A DNA stretch of 64,000 nt. Origin: Tetrastigma voinierianum (taxonomy: Eukaryota > Streptophyta > Magnoliopsida > Vitales > Vitaceae). Below the pieces are notes generated by a model. That model ran no database searches. It was given only the letters and a program-made list of their open reading frames with translations, and was not told the origin of the DNA. The stretch's first letter is position 1, and each line of letters begins with the position of its first letter. The stretch spans positions 176,542-240,541 of the forward strand of contig JAEQBH010006404.1 in NCBI GenBank assembly GCA_016808115.1, given 5' to 3'. The translations under genes and the position numbers were made by a program. Shown in pieces: positions 62,917-64,000 of this stretch.

Positions 62917-64000
62917 AAAGCTAACGAAATTGAATAAAGAATAAGATTATAAAATTTTGTTCATTTAATTATTGTTTTTTTTTATTTATGTCAATGGTGA
63001 ATTTTTTTTATATATATTCACTTTGCATTATAATATTGTAGTATTCTTGAGGTTGGTCTTTTTTCTATGCCCCGTTAGACCCTTAACCATTAAGCCAAAC
63101 GTATCAATGGTGAATTAAATAGTAAAAAATTATGAACTAATAATAATAATAACAGCAACAACTTAAAACTAACTCATTATAGTTTATTATAAATTTAATA
63201 TTTTCATAATCTTATAATCAATGTTTTTCTGAATATCGTTTGGATGTATAATTATTTGTATTACAGTTTTATTATGAAATTCTAATAAATTAATCTTTGT
63301 CTTCTTTAATTAAAATTTCAATGACTTATTATGGTGTGTTATTTTACAAAAGGAAAATACGAAAAAACGCATATAAAGTCAAGGCTTTATCCCCGTTTCA
63401 ACTTCAGGATTTTGTTTTGTAGATGTTTGTAAGATCCATTAACATCTAATTATTAAAAAATACAATTTTTATTGCTCAATGAAAAACTGCAGTTAATGAA
63501 AAATATTGGGGACACTTCTATTCTCTCGTTTATACAGTATAGGCTATATAGCTTATATAAATTCAATGATAGATTTGGTTCTGAGTTAGATATTTGCCTT
63601 ACTGTTTGCAGATAACATCAAAACTTCACATTGTTAAAACTCAAAATGACGAAACTTGCATACCAGCTTGGATCCTAATTGTTTCACCAAAAACTCTTTT
63701 TGTCTCGAGTCATGAATGGAACTACAAAATTAGAACCACCCTTATTAAGGCCACAACACAATACTTAACCTTCACGATGTAGAGTTTTTGGTTTTTAACT
63801 AAATATTTTTTAATGTTTTTTCTGGGAGAGAATTATTTTTTAAAAGTGGAAGAAATATCGCGAGAAAATATCTCTTTTCAGTTTAAATATCAAGATGGTT
63901 ATTCTAAGCAGTTTCCAACAATTTGAATTCCATCAAACTACACCACTATTCTTCACATCCTTTGACGTGGAGACAACATTTTTCATCCCACAAAGTATGC

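Larger units (their letters stand above)
59520..64000. repeat. segmental duplication block 3, copy B (runs off the window)
   Basis: Collinear with 30,420-34,436; the last bases still match. It contains a local triplication at 60,450-60,880, the conserved short ORF (61,853-62,191), a worn SINE (62,212-62,320), a direct-repeat member (62,477-62,833) and an AT run (62,881-62,909). No recognised gene. Confidence 0.8.

Overview
The window looks like nuclear DNA of a flowering plant, most likely a eudicot. It is very AT-rich and contains GT-AG introns, CC-NB-ARC-LRR disease-resistance genes of the RPM1 type, a plant-type cobalamin-independent methionine synthase gene with at least 11 coding exons, and many small transposable elements (TRIMs, MITEs, a SINE, a Ty1-copia remnant). 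I saw no tRNA gene, rRNA gene or CRISPR array and no bacterial gene organisation. The species cannot be named from the sequence.

Layout: 1-1,420 has no recognisable gene. 1,420-3,841 is one copy of a duplicated block (second copy 44,386-46,800). 3,842-4,597 is a truncated resistance-gene fragment (CNL copy I). 4,600-12,950 is an 8-kb repetitive block (second copy 50,230-58,245) holding a minisatellite, MITEs and a decayed unidentified gene. 14,473-17,237 is CNL copy II, the best preserved resistance gene, on the minus strand and broken by frameshifts. 18,672-23,708 is the methionine synthase gene (minus strand), with two TRIM retrotransposons and a perfect-TIR MITE in its introns. 25,420-25,950 is a copia gag relic. 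27,396-29,752, 37,223-39,955 and 48,056-50,225 are CNL copies III, IV and V, all heavily decayed. 42,742-43,120 is a displaced two-exon piece of the methionine synthase gene. 30,420-34,436 and 59,520-64,000 are two copies of a 4-kb block without a recognised gene.

The window is therefore a small resistance-gene cluster that grew by segmental duplication. Copies II and IV are full length and share a 5' flank. Copies I, III and V share a different, truncated 5' end followed by a 27-bp minisatellite. A housekeeping gene sits in the middle of the cluster.

Caution: the methionine synthase gene keeps nearly all its splice sites and catalytic motifs but has small frameshifts in most exons, and the duplicated blocks differ by many short indels. 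This could be recent pseudogenisation, but uncorrected consensus errors in a repeat-rich region would look the same. Calls of 'pseudogene' here mean 'not translatable as written'.
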